Of a stretch of 64,000 nt of DNA, positions 26,439 through 35,468 are shown one piece after another. The notes under the pieces were generated by a model. It ran no database searches. It was not told where the DNA came from and saw only the letters and a list, made by a program, of their open reading frames with translations. How positions within the stretch are numbered: position 1 is the first letter of the stretch; each line of letters begins with the position of its first letter. A program made the translations under genes and the position numbers. The DNA is from Aliarcobacter sp017996075 (lineage in GTDB: Bacteria > Campylobacterota > Campylobacteria > Campylobacterales > Arcobacteraceae). The stretch lies in the NCBI RefSeq assembly GCF_051062515.1, contig NZ_JAMXEK010000007.1. The stretch is one strand, 5' to 3'.

Positions 26439-26793
26439 TATATTTTTGTTTTTAAATGGTGACGATGATTATAAAAAATATAAGCACTCTTACAAAAATT
26501 TAGATTATTTAAATTTAGATGAGAAGCAAGTAAAAGCTATAAAAAATATTCTTTTAGAGTTAAAAGATGAGTATAAAGAGTTTTATGAATTTAAAGATGA
26601 TATTGAAGATGATATTGAAGATTTAATAGAAGAATCAAATTTTAATGAAAATTTATATATTCAAAAAAGTATGCAAATCAAAAAAAAGGCTACAATTTTA
26701 GAAGCTAAAAGAATAAAAAAGATATTAGAAATTTTAAATGAAGAGCAAAGAGATGAATTTGCAGATCATTTCAAGGAGTGGATAATTGAATAA
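26404..26793 (+). CDS. CpxP/Spy-like periplasmic protein
   Basis: The 129-residue protein has a signal peptide (about 1-19) and then a very acidic, helical domain. LDEKQVKAIKNILLELK and LNEEQRDEFADHF resemble the paired LTxxQ motifs of Spy/CpxP periplasmic stress proteins. In the Cpx system CpxP inhibits the sensor kinase, and here the gene is directly followed by a response regulator and kinase, overlapping by eight bases. The family call is based on pattern; length is right for the family. Confidence 0.6.
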   Translation: MKILKIFLILCSIFLFLNGDDDYKKYKHSYKNLDYLNLDEKQVKAIKNILLELKDEYKEFYEFKDDIEDDIEDLIEESNFNENLYIQKSMQIKKKATILEAKRIKKILEILNEEQRDEFADHFKEWIIE

Positions 26794-27451
26794 AAAGGTT
26801 TTGTTAGTTGAAGATGATTTACAAATGCAATCTTTGATAGTTGATTATCTAAAAGATTATGGATTTATAGTTACTGCTTTTGATAATCCAAAAGATGTTT
26901 TAGAAGATTTTAAACTAAACAGTGACTACTCTATTATAATTTTAGATTTGATGCTTCCATTTATGGATGGATTTGATCTGTTTAATAAGCTAAAAGAGAT
27001 TAAAAATATACCTATAATTATCTCAACTGCAAGAGGTGATATTGGAAACAAAATACATGGCTTTGAGCTTGGAGCTGATGATTATTTAGCAAAACCTTAT
27101 GAACCAAGAGAGTTGGTTTTAAGAATAGAGTCTATTTTAAAAAGAAACTCAACTAAATCTTTTAAAATTGGTGATTTTACAATAGATAAAGATAACCGAA
27201 CTGTTTTAATAGATGATTATGCAATTGATTTTACAAAAATAGAGTTTGAAATTTTTATTTATTTAGTTGAAAATAAAAATAAAATATCTTCAAGAGAGCA
27301 GATTTTAAATGCGAGTTCTTTAGATTTTAATACAAAAAATAGAACTATTGATATGCATATTTCCAATATTAGAGCAAAAATTGGTGATGATTCAAAAAAC
27401 CCTAAATATATAAAATCTGTTTGGGGAATTGGTTATAAGTTTGTAGGCTAA
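26786..27451 (+). CDS. OmpR-family response regulator
   Basis: The 221-residue protein has a receiver domain with acidic pocket Glu-Asp at 9-11, phosphorylated Asp54 (IIILDLMLP), Thr81 and Lys103, and a winged-helix C-terminal DNA-binding domain (FTKIEFEIFIYLVENKNKISSREQIL... IRAKIGDDSKNPKYIKSVWGIGYKFVG). It starts eight bases inside the CpxP-like gene and is followed one base later by a sensor kinase, so they form an operon with the preceding cytochromes. ArsR-like (Campylobacterota acid/redox response) is a reasonable comparison, not proven. Confidence 0.93.
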   Translation: MNKKVLLVEDDLQMQSLIVDYLKDYGFIVTAFDNPKDVLEDFKLNSDYSIIILDLMLPFMDGFDLFNKLKEIKNIPIIISTARGDIGNKIHGFELGADDYLAKPYEPRELVLRIESILKRNSTKSFKIGDFTIDKDNRTVLIDDYAIDFTKIEFEIFIYLVENKNKISSREQILNASSLDFNTKNRTIDMHISNIRAKIGDDSKNPKYIKSVWGIGYKFVG

Positions 27452-27452
27452 A

Positions 27453-28643
27453 ATGTCAATATTTAAAAAATTAACTTTTCTTTTTATTATTAGTTTTGTT
27501 TTAATGACTGTAATTGGATTATGGATTGATAATATAAATTCAAAAAGAGTTGATAATTTTGCAAAAGAGAAATACCTAAAAGTTATTGACGATATTTTTA
27601 AAAATATAGAAAATAAAAATTATTTAGATTCTTTGATTTTAAAAAATAGTTTAGAAAAAGTAAATTTTTTAGATGAAAATAATTTAGAAACTATCTATTC
27701 TCAAAATTCTGCATTTACAGATATATCTATTTTGAAATATAAATCATCAAATATCTACATTCTAAAAATAAAATATTTAGATGAGTCATATATTTTCAAA
27801 GCATTAGATGAAGAAAATTTAAGCGATAAAACTATTTTAAATTTATTAGTATTTTTAGATATTTTTGCACTTTTAATAATGTTTTTATTTATAATTAAAC
27901 TTCTAAGTCCACTAAAAACTATAACTAAAGAGTTAAAAGCTTTTGCAAATGGTAATTTATCAACAAGAATAGATATAAAATCCAACGATGAAATTGGAAC
28001 TTTAGCAAAGAGTTTTAATAATATGGCAAGTTCTTTAGAAAACTCTATAAAAACAAGAGAGGAGTTACTTCGTGATATTGGGCATGAGTTAAGAACTCCA
28101 ATAGCAAAAGGAAAATTTGCTATTGAAAAAATAGATGATTTTTCACAAAAAGAGCTACTTAAAAAGATTTTTCAAGATTTAGAAAAACTTACAAATGAGC
28201 TAATTGAGCTTGAAAAACTAAATATTTCAAAATTAAATTTAACAATATTTAGTGCAGAAACTTTAGTGTTAGAATCTTTGGGAAAACTATATTTAGAAGA
28301 TGAAAGTAAAGTAGATATAGAAATTTTTGAAGATTTTAAGATAGAAGCTGATTTAGATTATCTATCTATTGCACTTAAAAATCTAATTGATAACGCCTTA
28401 AAATACGCTATTTCATTTCCAGTAATCATAAAAATAGATAAAAATCAAATCTCTATTTTAAATAGTGGTGAAAAACTATCAAAAGAGTTTGAGTATTATC
28501 TAAAACCTTTTACTCAAGAACTTATTCAAAGAGATGGCTTTGGTTTAGGTTTAAGTATAGTAAAAAAAATTCTTGATAAACACAATTTTCAACTCATTTA
28601 TAGTTATAAAAATGGCTTTAATATATTTAAAATCATTTTATAA
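27453..28643 (+). CDS. HAMP-domain sensor histidine kinase (ArsS-like)
   Basis: The 396-residue protein has TM1 (7-26), a periplasmic sensor of about 100 residues, TM2 (127-150), HAMP (about 151-203), the HisKA site GHELRTPIAKGK with His211, and an HATPase domain with NLIDNALKYA and DGFGLGLSIVKKI. The HELRTPIAKGK signature resembles ArsS of Helicobacter. The periplasmic region could interact with the CpxP-like protein coded three genes earlier. The stop overlaps the TAATG junction before thyX. Confidence 0.92.
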   Translation: MSIFKKLTFLFIISFVLMTVIGLWIDNINSKRVDNFAKEKYLKVIDDIFKNIENKNYLDSLILKNSLEKVNFLDENNLETIYSQNSAFTDISILKYKSSNIYILKIKYLDESYIFKALDEENLSDKTILNLLVFLDIFALLIMFLFIIKLLSPLKTITKELKAFANGNLSTRIDIKSNDEIGTLAKSFNNMASSLENSIKTREELLRDIGHELRTPIAKGKFAIEKIDDFSQKELLKKIFQDLEKLTNELIELEKLNISKLNLTIFSAETLVLESLGKLYLEDESKVDIEIFEDFKIEADLDYLSIALKNLIDNALKYAISFPVIIKIDKNQISILNSGEKLSKEFEYYLKPFTQELIQRDGFGLGLSIVKKILDKHNFQLIYSYKNGFNIFKIIL

Positions 28644-28666
28644 TGAATATATCATTAGAGATTTTG

Positions 28667-28672
28667 TATAAT
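28667..28672 (+). promoter_or_regulatory. Extended -10 box for thyX
   Basis: TGTATAAT (28665-28672) sits 31 bases before the GTG at 28703 that I take as the thyX start. It would give thyX a promoter of its own, inside the apparent 5' extension of the gene. Confidence 0.45.
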
Positions 28673-28702
28673 CTAAGTTCAATTTTTTATAAAGGCAAAA
28701 TA

Positions 28703-29524
28703 GTGATAGAAAAAATAAATGAAAAACAAAATATCTTAAATGACAATATTGGTTTTGTAGAGAATTGGGATTTTAGTAGAGCAAATTTAAATGAAGAGAA
28801 TAGAATTTTAGCTATAACTCAAGTAGCTTCAATTTGTTATCAAAATCCAAAAGCACTTGGAAGTGAAAGTCTTTATAATAGACTGATGGCTGAAAGTATG
28901 GGATTACCAAGTTCTAGTTTTGAATTTGTTCCAGTTTTACTAGATTATGAAAATCCAAACCATCAAGAGATTTTAAAATTAGAGTATTCAAACTGTAAAA
29001 AATTTGGTGAAATTTTAGATGACAGATATTTGCTTACAAATTATAGAGCATTAGTTTATGATTTTGAAAACGATAAAGATAAATTTAGTTTTGATATTCG
29101 AACAATTTTTAATACACAAGAAGAGTGCAAAATCATAAAAGAGTATTTCAAGGTGTTTTTATTTAAAGTAGATTTTCCTACAAGAAGCCAAATGGTAAGA
29201 CATAGAATTTCTTGGCAAGAATTAAGTAGAAGATATGTAAGTGCTAAAAGAGTACCTTTTGAGTTTTATGTTAGTGACAAATTAAAAGAGAATCAAAAAG
29301 TAAAAGATTTAATCAAACAAAGTGAAGATTTATATTTTGAATTACTTGAAAATGGAGTTAAACCTCAAGAAGCAAGACGTGTAATTCCTCAAATGGGTTA
29401 CACTCAAATTTGGGGTGCCTTTATGCCAAAACAACTTGATAACTATTTTAAATTAAGACTTGACGAACACGCACAATGGGAGATTAGACAAACTGCAATT
29501 GCAATGCAAGAGCTTTTAAGATGA
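28703..29524 (+). CDS. thyX: FAD-dependent thymidylate synthase ThyX
   Basis: ThyX makes dTMP from dUMP using FAD and methylenetetrahydrofolate; it replaces ThyA in many Campylobacterota. The signature RHRISWQELSRRY (RHR-x5-S pattern) and the downstream RRVIPQMGYTQIWGAF are clear. An open frame starts at ATG 28643, but I prefer GTG 28703 because AAAGG lies seven bases upstream, and an extended -10 box lies in the 5' extension. The N-terminus is slightly long. The kinase and thyX are close, so both may be cotranscribed as well. Confidence 0.92.
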   Translation: MIEKINEKQNILNDNIGFVENWDFSRANLNEENRILAITQVASICYQNPKALGSESLYNRLMAESMGLPSSSFEFVPVLLDYENPNHQEILKLEYSNCKKFGEILDDRYLLTNYRALVYDFENDKDKFSFDIRTIFNTQEECKIIKEYFKVFLFKVDFPTRSQMVRHRISWQELSRRYVSAKRVPFEFYVSDKLKENQKVKDLIKQSEDLYFELLENGVKPQEARRVIPQMGYTQIWGAFMPKQLDNYFKLRLDEHAQWEIRQTAIAMQELLR

Positions 29525-30132
29525 GTGCTTTAGAGATTGCTGATATTATAGGTATTATCTCTTTTGCTCTTAGTGGTTTTTTAATAGCAGTTCACTGCAA
29601 ACTTGATATTTTAGGAGTTTTTATATCTGCGTTTTTAACTGCTTTTGGTGGTGGAATGACAAGAGATGTTTTAGCAGATAGAACTCCTTACGTTTTTACT
29701 TCAAACTTACCTCTTAGTCTTGTTATTGCCACTGTTTTAATTGCAATGCTTTTTAAACTTCATAAAATTACAAATCTTGAAGGTAAATGGGCTTTTGTAA
29801 TATCAGATGCTATTGGACTATCATCATTTGCAATAACAGGTGCAATAATTGCAATTGAGAGTGGTTTTAACTTCTTAAGTGCTGTAATGTTAGCATTTAT
29901 AACTGCTGTTGGTGGTGGAACTATCAGAGATGTTTTAATAAATAGAATGCCTTTTATTTTAGTTTCAGAGTTTTATGCAACTGTTGCTTTAATTATAGGA
30001 AGTGTTGTTTATATTTTAGATGCATTTGAACTTAGAAATCTATTTTCACTTATTATTGTTTTCATATTTGGAGTTATTTTAAGAGTTCTTGCATACTATA
30101 AAAAATGGAATCTACCAACTTTATCAAAATAA
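29521..30132 (+). CDS. TRIC-type (UPF0126/YicG) cation channel family protein
   Basis: The 203-residue protein has six to seven membrane helices and a tandem repeat with the family motifs GGGMTRDVLADRTP and GGGTIRDVLINRMPF. Bacterial TRIC homologues form trimeric K+ or monovalent cation channels. The start overlaps the end of thyX by four bases. It has no apparent link with the TelA-like gene that follows, apart from the shared strand. Confidence 0.9.
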   Translation: MSALEIADIIGIISFALSGFLIAVHCKLDILGVFISAFLTAFGGGMTRDVLADRTPYVFTSNLPLSLVIATVLIAMLFKLHKITNLEGKWAFVISDAIGLSSFAITGAIIAIESGFNFLSAVMLAFITAVGGGTIRDVLINRMPFILVSEFYATVALIIGSVVYILDAFELRNLFSLIIVFIFGVILRVLAYYKKWNLPTLSK

Positions 30133-30143
30133 AAGGAGTTATT

Positions 30144-31184
30144 ATGGCAAATAGTTTAACAATGGTAGAAAAAGAATTAGTTGAAAAATCATTTAAAGAA
30201 GTAAAAGATTTTAGACAATTAGGTGAACAAATAACTGCTCCAATAGATTCAATCATAGATGAAACAGCAAAAATTATAGAAAACGATCCAATAATGGATG
30301 TATCAAAAGTTTTAGAATCTATGAATAAAGAGATGAATGTTGTTTATGATGAGATTATAGACAATGATAGCGGGGTGATGAAATTTTTCAAAGCAATTCC
30401 AGTTATTGGAAATGTTGCAAAATATCTTGATGAAAAATGGGATGAACAAAGTTTTAATATCCAATCAATAAATGGAAAAATTTCAACAATCTTTAGTGGT
30501 TTTGACCAAGCTTACACTTCTTTAAATACTTCTATTGATATGCAAAACAATTTTTTAGAAGGAATTGAACAAAATCTAGGAAAAGTTATCGACTATAAAG
30601 AGTATTTAGATATAAAACTTGAAGAGTTTAAACAAAATTTACAAACAAATCAAGATGATGATAAAACTAAACTTTTTGTAAAAAGTATTGAGTTTTTTCA
30701 AACAAATCTAGTAGTTTTAATAGGTAATTTAGAGATGGCAAAAAAAAGACTTCTTATAAGACTTGATTCTGCTAGAAAACTATCTTTATCAATGAATGCT
30801 TCAAAACCAATATTTAAAACACTTTTATCAACAGCAATTATTGAAATTTCTGGACAAAAAGCAATAGATGCTTCAATGGCAACTATTGAAGCTATGAGCA
30901 AAACAATAGATAAAATGTCTTCAACTTTAACTGATGAAGCTATAAAAAGCAATAAAAAGGCTGAAGAGTTATCTTCAAAATCTATTTTATCTTTAAATGT
31001 TTTTGTAGAAAATGTAAGTAAATTAAAAACTCACTTTGAAGAGATTGAAGATTATAGAGCTCAAGTTGCTATCGAAGCTAAAAAAGAGCAAGAAAACTTT
31101 GATAATGCAAGAAAAAGTTTGGCAAGTATAAAACTACTTAATAAACAACAAAGTGATGAATTAGAACTTATTTTAAGTAAATAA
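30144..31184 (+). CDS. TelA-like (toxic anion resistance family) coiled-coil protein
   Basis: The 346-residue protein is almost wholly helical and charged, without signal peptide or membrane segments. An N-terminal part has FKAIPVIGNVAKYLDEKW, like the FxxIPxxG... segment of TelA/TerC-linked KlaA proteins, then long amphipathic helices with FVKSIEFFQTNLVVLIGNLEMAKKRLLIRLDS. I chose ATG 30144 because AAAAGGAG precedes it; an in-frame start 39 bases earlier overlaps the TRIC gene. TelA proteins are linked with tellurite and antimicrobial resistance, by unknown mechanism. The family call is moderate. The next gene codes a membrane protein. Confidence 0.65.
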   Translation: MANSLTMVEKELVEKSFKEVKDFRQLGEQITAPIDSIIDETAKIIENDPIMDVSKVLESMNKEMNVVYDEIIDNDSGVMKFFKAIPVIGNVAKYLDEKWDEQSFNIQSINGKISTIFSGFDQAYTSLNTSIDMQNNFLEGIEQNLGKVIDYKEYLDIKLEEFKQNLQTNQDDDKTKLFVKSIEFFQTNLVVLIGNLEMAKKRLLIRLDSARKLSLSMNASKPIFKTLLSTAIIEISGQKAIDASMATIEAMSKTIDKMSSTLTDEAIKSNKKAEELSSKSILSLNVFVENVSKLKTHFEEIEDYRAQVAIEAKKEQENFDNARKSLASIKLLNKQQSDELELILSK

Positions 31185-31188
31185 TTTT

Positions 31189-32313
31189 ATGCACACAAAA
31201 GATTATCTAAATCATGAAATAAAAGAAGAGATTTATAAAAAGGGATTTAGTATATATAACTATATCTCTTTAAAAGAGTTACTTCTTACTGTAAATAAGG
31301 ATTATTTGTGGATTATTAATATTTTAAATATACCATTATTTATTATTTTCATCATAATAATACATTCTTTTATAAGTTATTTTATTCCATCAATAATTAT
31401 TACTTATTCTCTTATTTTTATATATTTAATAGGAAAATTATCTTTTAGAACATATAAATTCTCACAAATTACAAATATTCTTTATACAAAAAAAGGTTTG
31501 ATAATTGATAATAAAATTTTTCACTATGAAGAAGATAAAGAATTAAAAGATTTACTTTTAAATTATGAAAAAATATTTGATGAATATCTATCAAAACCAT
31601 CAAGAATCTCTGAAAATATAAAATATTTAAGAAAAAATATTGTTAATAATTTTAAAAAAATATTTAATTTCATATCAGGCGGGGAAAGAGGTAATGGGCT
31701 TCCAATAGCTTTTATTGTATTAGTTTTTTATAGTATAACAACTTTTGTTCTTTATTATATAGGTTTTATTTTAGGCTTTTTTCTATTCTTTATATTCTCT
31801 TTTTTTATTAATCTATATTTTAAAATTAATAAATCAACAGAGTTAAAAATCAAAGATAATATGACAATTATTGATAATAAATTAAAAAAATTAGATGAAA
31901 TTTATCTTTTACTAAGTAAACAAATAGGTACTTTTCAAAATGGAGAAATCTCTAATTTAAGCAATAAAATAGATAAAGATATGAATATTTTTTATGAAAA
32001 TATAAACAATATTTTAACATATCAAGATAATTTAAAAAATATTATTGAACAATCAATTTATAAAGATTTTATAGATTTTGAATATCTAGCTTTTTATATA
32101 AAAACACAATTTAACAAGCCTTTAAATGATGTTATAAAGCTTATGAGTGATTACAAATCAAAAGTAGATAATCAAATAAATGAAATAGAAAATTATCTAA
32201 AAAATAGTAATGAAAAAGAGAACTATCAAGTAGAGCAAAAACTGATAAATCTTCAAACTATTCAAAAAAATATCTCTATGTATCTAAATAAATTAAAGAT
32301 GAGTTTACAATAG
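31189..32313 (+). CDS. Membrane protein with long helical tail, possible TelA partner
   Basis: I do not firmly recognise this 374-residue protein. It has two pairs of membrane helices (about 45-85 and 171-210), separated by a charged segment, and a C-terminal half of soluble helices rich in Asn, Lys and Glu. Four bases separate it from the TelA-like gene. In Bacillus, xpaC (small membrane protein) is followed by the TelA homologue yaaN, so a membrane-anchor role is a fair guess. The base composition is even more AT-rich than the neighbours. Confidence 0.55.
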   Translation: MHTKDYLNHEIKEEIYKKGFSIYNYISLKELLLTVNKDYLWIINILNIPLFIIFIIIIHSFISYFIPSIIITYSLIFIYLIGKLSFRTYKFSQITNILYTKKGLIIDNKIFHYEEDKELKDLLLNYEKIFDEYLSKPSRISENIKYLRKNIVNNFKKIFNFISGGERGNGLPIAFIVLVFYSITTFVLYYIGFILGFFLFFIFSFFINLYFKINKSTELKIKDNMTIIDNKLKKLDEIYLLLSKQIGTFQNGEISNLSNKIDKDMNIFYENINNILTYQDNLKNIIEQSIYKDFIDFEYLAFYIKTQFNKPLNDVIKLMSDYKSKVDNQINEIENYLKNSNEKENYQVEQKLINLQTIQKNISMYLNKLKMSLQ

Positions 32314-32384
32314 ACAAAACTCATTTTTAACTTTTCATTTACCTTTAAAAGATACAATTCAACAAAATTTTTTAAGGAAAAAAT

Positions 32385-32846
32385 ATGATAAAAAAACTAC
32401 TTTTAGCTACATTTTTAGCTCTTGGATTAAATGCTGCTCCATTGGCTGTTGAGAGTACAATTACTGATTTAAAAATCAAAGACCAACATGAAGTTGAAAA
32501 AGTTATCGACACAAATGTAAAAACTATACTTTTTGCAAGTGATAAAAGTACAAGCGATATGTTAAGAGATTATCTTTTACCTCTAAGTGAGAAAGAGAAT
32601 ATTTTAGAAAAAAATGGTGCTGTTTATGTTGCTGATATTTCAGGAATGCCAAGTTTAATCTCTAAATTTATAGCTTTACCAAAAATGAAAAAATACCCAT
32701 TTTCAGTTTTATTATTAGACGATACAAACAAAGATAACTTTGTAAAAGAAGATGGAAAAATTATTGTTTATAGTTTAGAAAATGGAAAAGTTGTAAAAAT
32801 AGATAAAATCTCTACAAAAGAAGAGTTAACTAACTTTATTAAATAA
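32385..32846 (+). CDS. Periplasmic protein of unknown function, thioredoxin-like without cysteines
   Basis: The 153-residue protein has a signal peptide (MIKKLLLATFLALGLNA, cleavage near 18). The mature part alternates strands and helices, with VKTILFASDKSTSDMLRDYLLPL and MKKYPFSVLLLDD, resembling the order of a thioredoxin fold, but no cysteine is present. No family is recognised. It follows the TelA-like pair by 70 bases and may have its own promoter. Confidence 0.65.
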   Translation: MIKKLLLATFLALGLNAAPLAVESTITDLKIKDQHEVEKVIDTNVKTILFASDKSTSDMLRDYLLPLSEKENILEKNGAVYVADISGMPSLISKFIALPKMKKYPFSVLLLDDTNKDNFVKEDGKIIVYSLENGKVVKIDKISTKEELTNFIK

Positions 32847-32849
32847 ATA

Positions 32850-32875
32850 TTAGAGGAGTTTTATATCTCCTCTAA
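32850..32875. terminator. Bidirectional hairpin between the unknown secreted gene and purN
   Basis: TTAGAGGAG pairs with CTCCTCTAA around eight bases. The hairpin lies at convergent gene ends and overlaps the last codons of purN. T-runs on either side are weak. Confidence 0.5.
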
Positions 32876-33445
32876 AACCTTCTTAAATGCTTCTACAATA
32901 GCAATTTTTTCTAGCTCTTTTATTTTATTTTCTAAACTCTGAGCTGTCTCATTTTCATCTAATAAAAGCTCTTTTATTAAAATTTTTTCACCTTCATCAT
33001 AATTCTCATTTACATAGTGAATTGTAACACCTGATTTTTTCTCACCATTTTTTACTACAGCTTCATGAACAAAATGTCCATACATTCCAGCTCCTCCATA
33101 AATTGATGGTAAAATTGCTGGATGAGTATTTATAATTTTATTTTCAAATGTTTTAAGCATATTATCTTCAATTTTTTTCATGAAACCTGATAAAAATATA
33201 TAATCGCATCCATACTCTTTTAAAATTTGAGCTATTTTTAAATCTAAGTTTTCATCTGGAAAAAGATTTTTATTTATTACAAAAGATTTTATACCATATT
33301 TTGAAGCCTTTTCAAGCACCCCCGCATCACTATTATTTGTAATTATTACAACAACTTTTGCATCTAAAATTTTATCTTCTATCGCTTTTTGAATTGTTTC
33401 AAAACCACTTCCATTATAAGATGCCAAAATTCCTATTTTTTTCAT
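32861..33445 (-). CDS. purN: Phosphoribosylglycinamide formyltransferase PurN
   Basis: PurN transfers a formyl group from 10-formyltetrahydrofolate to GAR in purine synthesis. The 194-residue protein begins KKIGILASYNGSGFETI, contains FLSGFMKKI, the catalytic NTHPAILPSIYGGAGMYG with Asn and His, and HYVNENYDEGEKI with the active Asp. It lies downstream of ruvC with six bases between. Confidence 0.93.
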   Translation of the reverse strand: MKKIGILASYNGSGFETIQKAIEDKILDAKVVVIITNNSDAGVLEKASKYGIKSFVINKNLFPDENLDLKIAQILKEYGCDYIFLSGFMKKIEDNMLKTFENKIINTHPAILPSIYGGAGMYGHFVHEAVVKNGEKKSGVTIHYVNENYDEGEKILIKELLLDENETAQSLENKIKELEKIAIVEAFKKVLEEI

Positions 33446-33451
33446 AAATTT

Positions 33452-33922
33452 CTATCCTTTTATTCTTTGAGAGTGTGTTAATGCAATTGCAATTGCATCT
33501 GTTATATCAAGAGGCTTTATCTCTTTTTTAATACCTAAAAGTCTTTTTACCATAAAAGATACCTGCTCTTTTGTAGCTTTTCCATTTCCTGTAACTGCTT
33601 GTTTTACTTGAAGAGGTGTATATTCAGAAAAATTTCCAAAATTTTGAAGTATTTTTAGACTAATTGCTCCTCTAAATTGAGCAAGTTTAATAACAGTTTT
33701 TGGATTAAAAGCATAAAACATATCTTCAATAGATACTTCATCTATTTTATGAGTTTTAAATATCAAATCAATTCCTTCTGTCATCTCTACAATTTGTTCT
33801 TGTAAAACTGTAGTTTTTATCTTAATTAATCCTGCTTCTATTAATTTTAAATCTCTTCCACTTTTTTCAATAACAGCATATCCACAATTTTTAGTACCTG
33901 GGTCTATTCCTAGTATTTTCAC
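33452..33922 (-). CDS. ruvC: Holliday junction resolvase RuvC
   Basis: RuvC cuts Holliday junctions with RuvAB. The 156-residue protein starts MKILGIDPGTKNCGYAVI with catalytic Asp7, has EDMFYAFNPKTVIKLAQ with Glu, and DITDAIAIALTHSQ with the final acidic pair. It is transcribed away from dnaA, with purN downstream. Confidence 0.95.
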   Translation of the reverse strand: MKILGIDPGTKNCGYAVIEKSGRDLKLIEAGLIKIKTTVLQEQIVEMTEGIDLIFKTHKIDEVSIEDMFYAFNPKTVIKLAQFRGAISLKILQNFGNFSEYTPLQVKQAVTGNGKATKEQVSFMVKRLLGIKKEIKPLDITDAIAIALTHSQRIKG

Positions 33923-34154
33923 TATTTCACTCTTTTTTATTTTTTATATTCACATTTTTAAATATTCGATTGTATCGTATTTTAACTATGTTTTTATTTA
34001 TAAAATTTCAAAACTATTCACTACTTATTCACCTTGTGTACAAATAAATTATTTTATGATTTTAAACTATTTTTTATACTTTTTTCATTGAAGCTATTTT
34101 ATAAAATATTTAGATATAATAATTGCTTAATTAAATTTGATTTTTTAGGTTATT
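33923..34154 (+). promoter_or_regulatory. ruvC-dnaA intergenic region: candidate DnaA boxes and dnaA promoter
   Basis: Two DnaA-box-like words, CTATTCACT (34014-34022) and TTATTCACC (34025-34033), share the TTCAC core used by Campylobacterota DnaA. AT-rich DNA without GC interruption follows, and TATAAT (34115-34120) precedes dnaA by 35 bases. It may form one half of a split origin with the dnaA-dnaN gap. Confidence 0.5.
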
Positions 34155-35468
34155 ATGACAAATAAAGAGTTTTTATCACTTATTCAAAAAGAGACAAGCA
34201 AAAATGACTTCGAAAGATATTTAAAACAACTTGTTTTAAAAAAATTATCTATTGAAGAAAATCTTGCGATATTTGAAGTAACAAACAAATATATTGCTTC
34301 ATGGATAAAAAGTAAATATACAAATCTTATTCAAAACTGCTTTGAAAAAAATATAAATCTTAAACCAGATATTGAAATTAGATTAATTGGTGAAAAAAAG
34401 ACAAAAAAAGAGACACAAAATAGTCAAATTCAAAATCATACTCCAGAAAGTACGATACTAAATCCTTCATATACTTTTGATTCATTTATAGTTGGTCCTT
34501 CAAATCAAATGGCTTATAACGCAGCTTTAGCAGTAGCTTCAAAACCAGGTGTTCAGTATAATCCACTTTTTATATATGGTGGAACTGGTTTGGGTAAAAC
34601 TCATATTTTACAAGCTATTGGAAATCATGCTTTAGAAAATGATAAAACTGTAATATACGTAACAATTGAGCAGTTTATGAACGATTTTATATTTTCTATA
34701 AATAAAAAAAATATGGAACATTTTAGAGAAAAATATAGAAATTGTGATTTACTTTTAATAGATGATGTACAGTTTTTAAGCGGAAAAGAGAGTACTCAAG
34801 AGGAATTTTTCCACACTTTCAACGAACTACACAATGCAAAAAAACAAATTGTAATGACAAGTGATAGACTTCCATCTCAAATAGCTGGACTTGTTGATAG
34901 ATTAAAATCAAGGTTTGAATGGGGACTAACAACAGATGTTCAAATTCCAAAACTAGAGACTAAAATTGCAATTATTGAAAAAAAATCAGAACTAAATGGA
35001 ATCAACTTAAGTCGAGATATTGTCTCATTTATTGCAACAACTCTTGATAGTTCAATTAGAGAAATTGAAGGTGTTTTAATAAGAATAAATGCTAGTGCAT
35101 CTTTACTTAATCTTGAAATAAATCTACAAATGGTTCAAAATCTTTTAAAAGACCAAATAAAAGAGAATAAAGAGAATATAAAACTACCAGATATTATAAG
35201 TTTAGTTGCAAATGAATTAAATATAAAACCAAGTGATATAAAATCTAAAAAAAGAACTTCTAGTGTAGCAAATGCAAGAAGAATAGTTATATTTCTTGCA
35301 CGTGAATTAACTCACAATTCAATGCCAGATATAGCAAAGTTTTTAGAGATGAAAGATCATAGCTCAATTTCTCATAATGTTAAAAAAACAACAGAGCTAA
35401 TTGAAAAAGATGAAAACTTTAAATTGATAATTCAAAATTTAAAAAATAAATTAATAAACAAGGAGTAA
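34155..35468 (+). CDS. dnaA: Chromosomal replication initiator protein DnaA
   Basis: DnaA melts the origin and loads helicase. The 437-residue protein has an N-terminal oligomerisation domain, a short linker (about 80-105), Walker A GGTGLGKTH (142-150), Walker B LLLIDDVQFLSGK, and the C-terminal DNA-binding domain with LTHNSMPDIAKFLEMKDHSSISHNVKK, the DnaA signature. Flanked on both sides by DnaA-box-like repeats. ATG preceded by a TATAAT promoter at 34115. Confidence 0.98.
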   Translation: MTNKEFLSLIQKETSKNDFERYLKQLVLKKLSIEENLAIFEVTNKYIASWIKSKYTNLIQNCFEKNINLKPDIEIRLIGEKKTKKETQNSQIQNHTPESTILNPSYTFDSFIVGPSNQMAYNAALAVASKPGVQYNPLFIYGGTGLGKTHILQAIGNHALENDKTVIYVTIEQFMNDFIFSINKKNMEHFREKYRNCDLLLIDDVQFLSGKESTQEEFFHTFNELHNAKKQIVMTSDRLPSQIAGLVDRLKSRFEWGLTTDVQIPKLETKIAIIEKKSELNGINLSRDIVSFIATTLDSSIREIEGVLIRINASASLLNLEINLQMVQNLLKDQIKENKENIKLPDIISLVANELNIKPSDIKSKKRTSSVANARRIVIFLARELTHNSMPDIAKFLEMKDHSSISHNVKKTTELIEKDENFKLIIQNLKNKLINKE

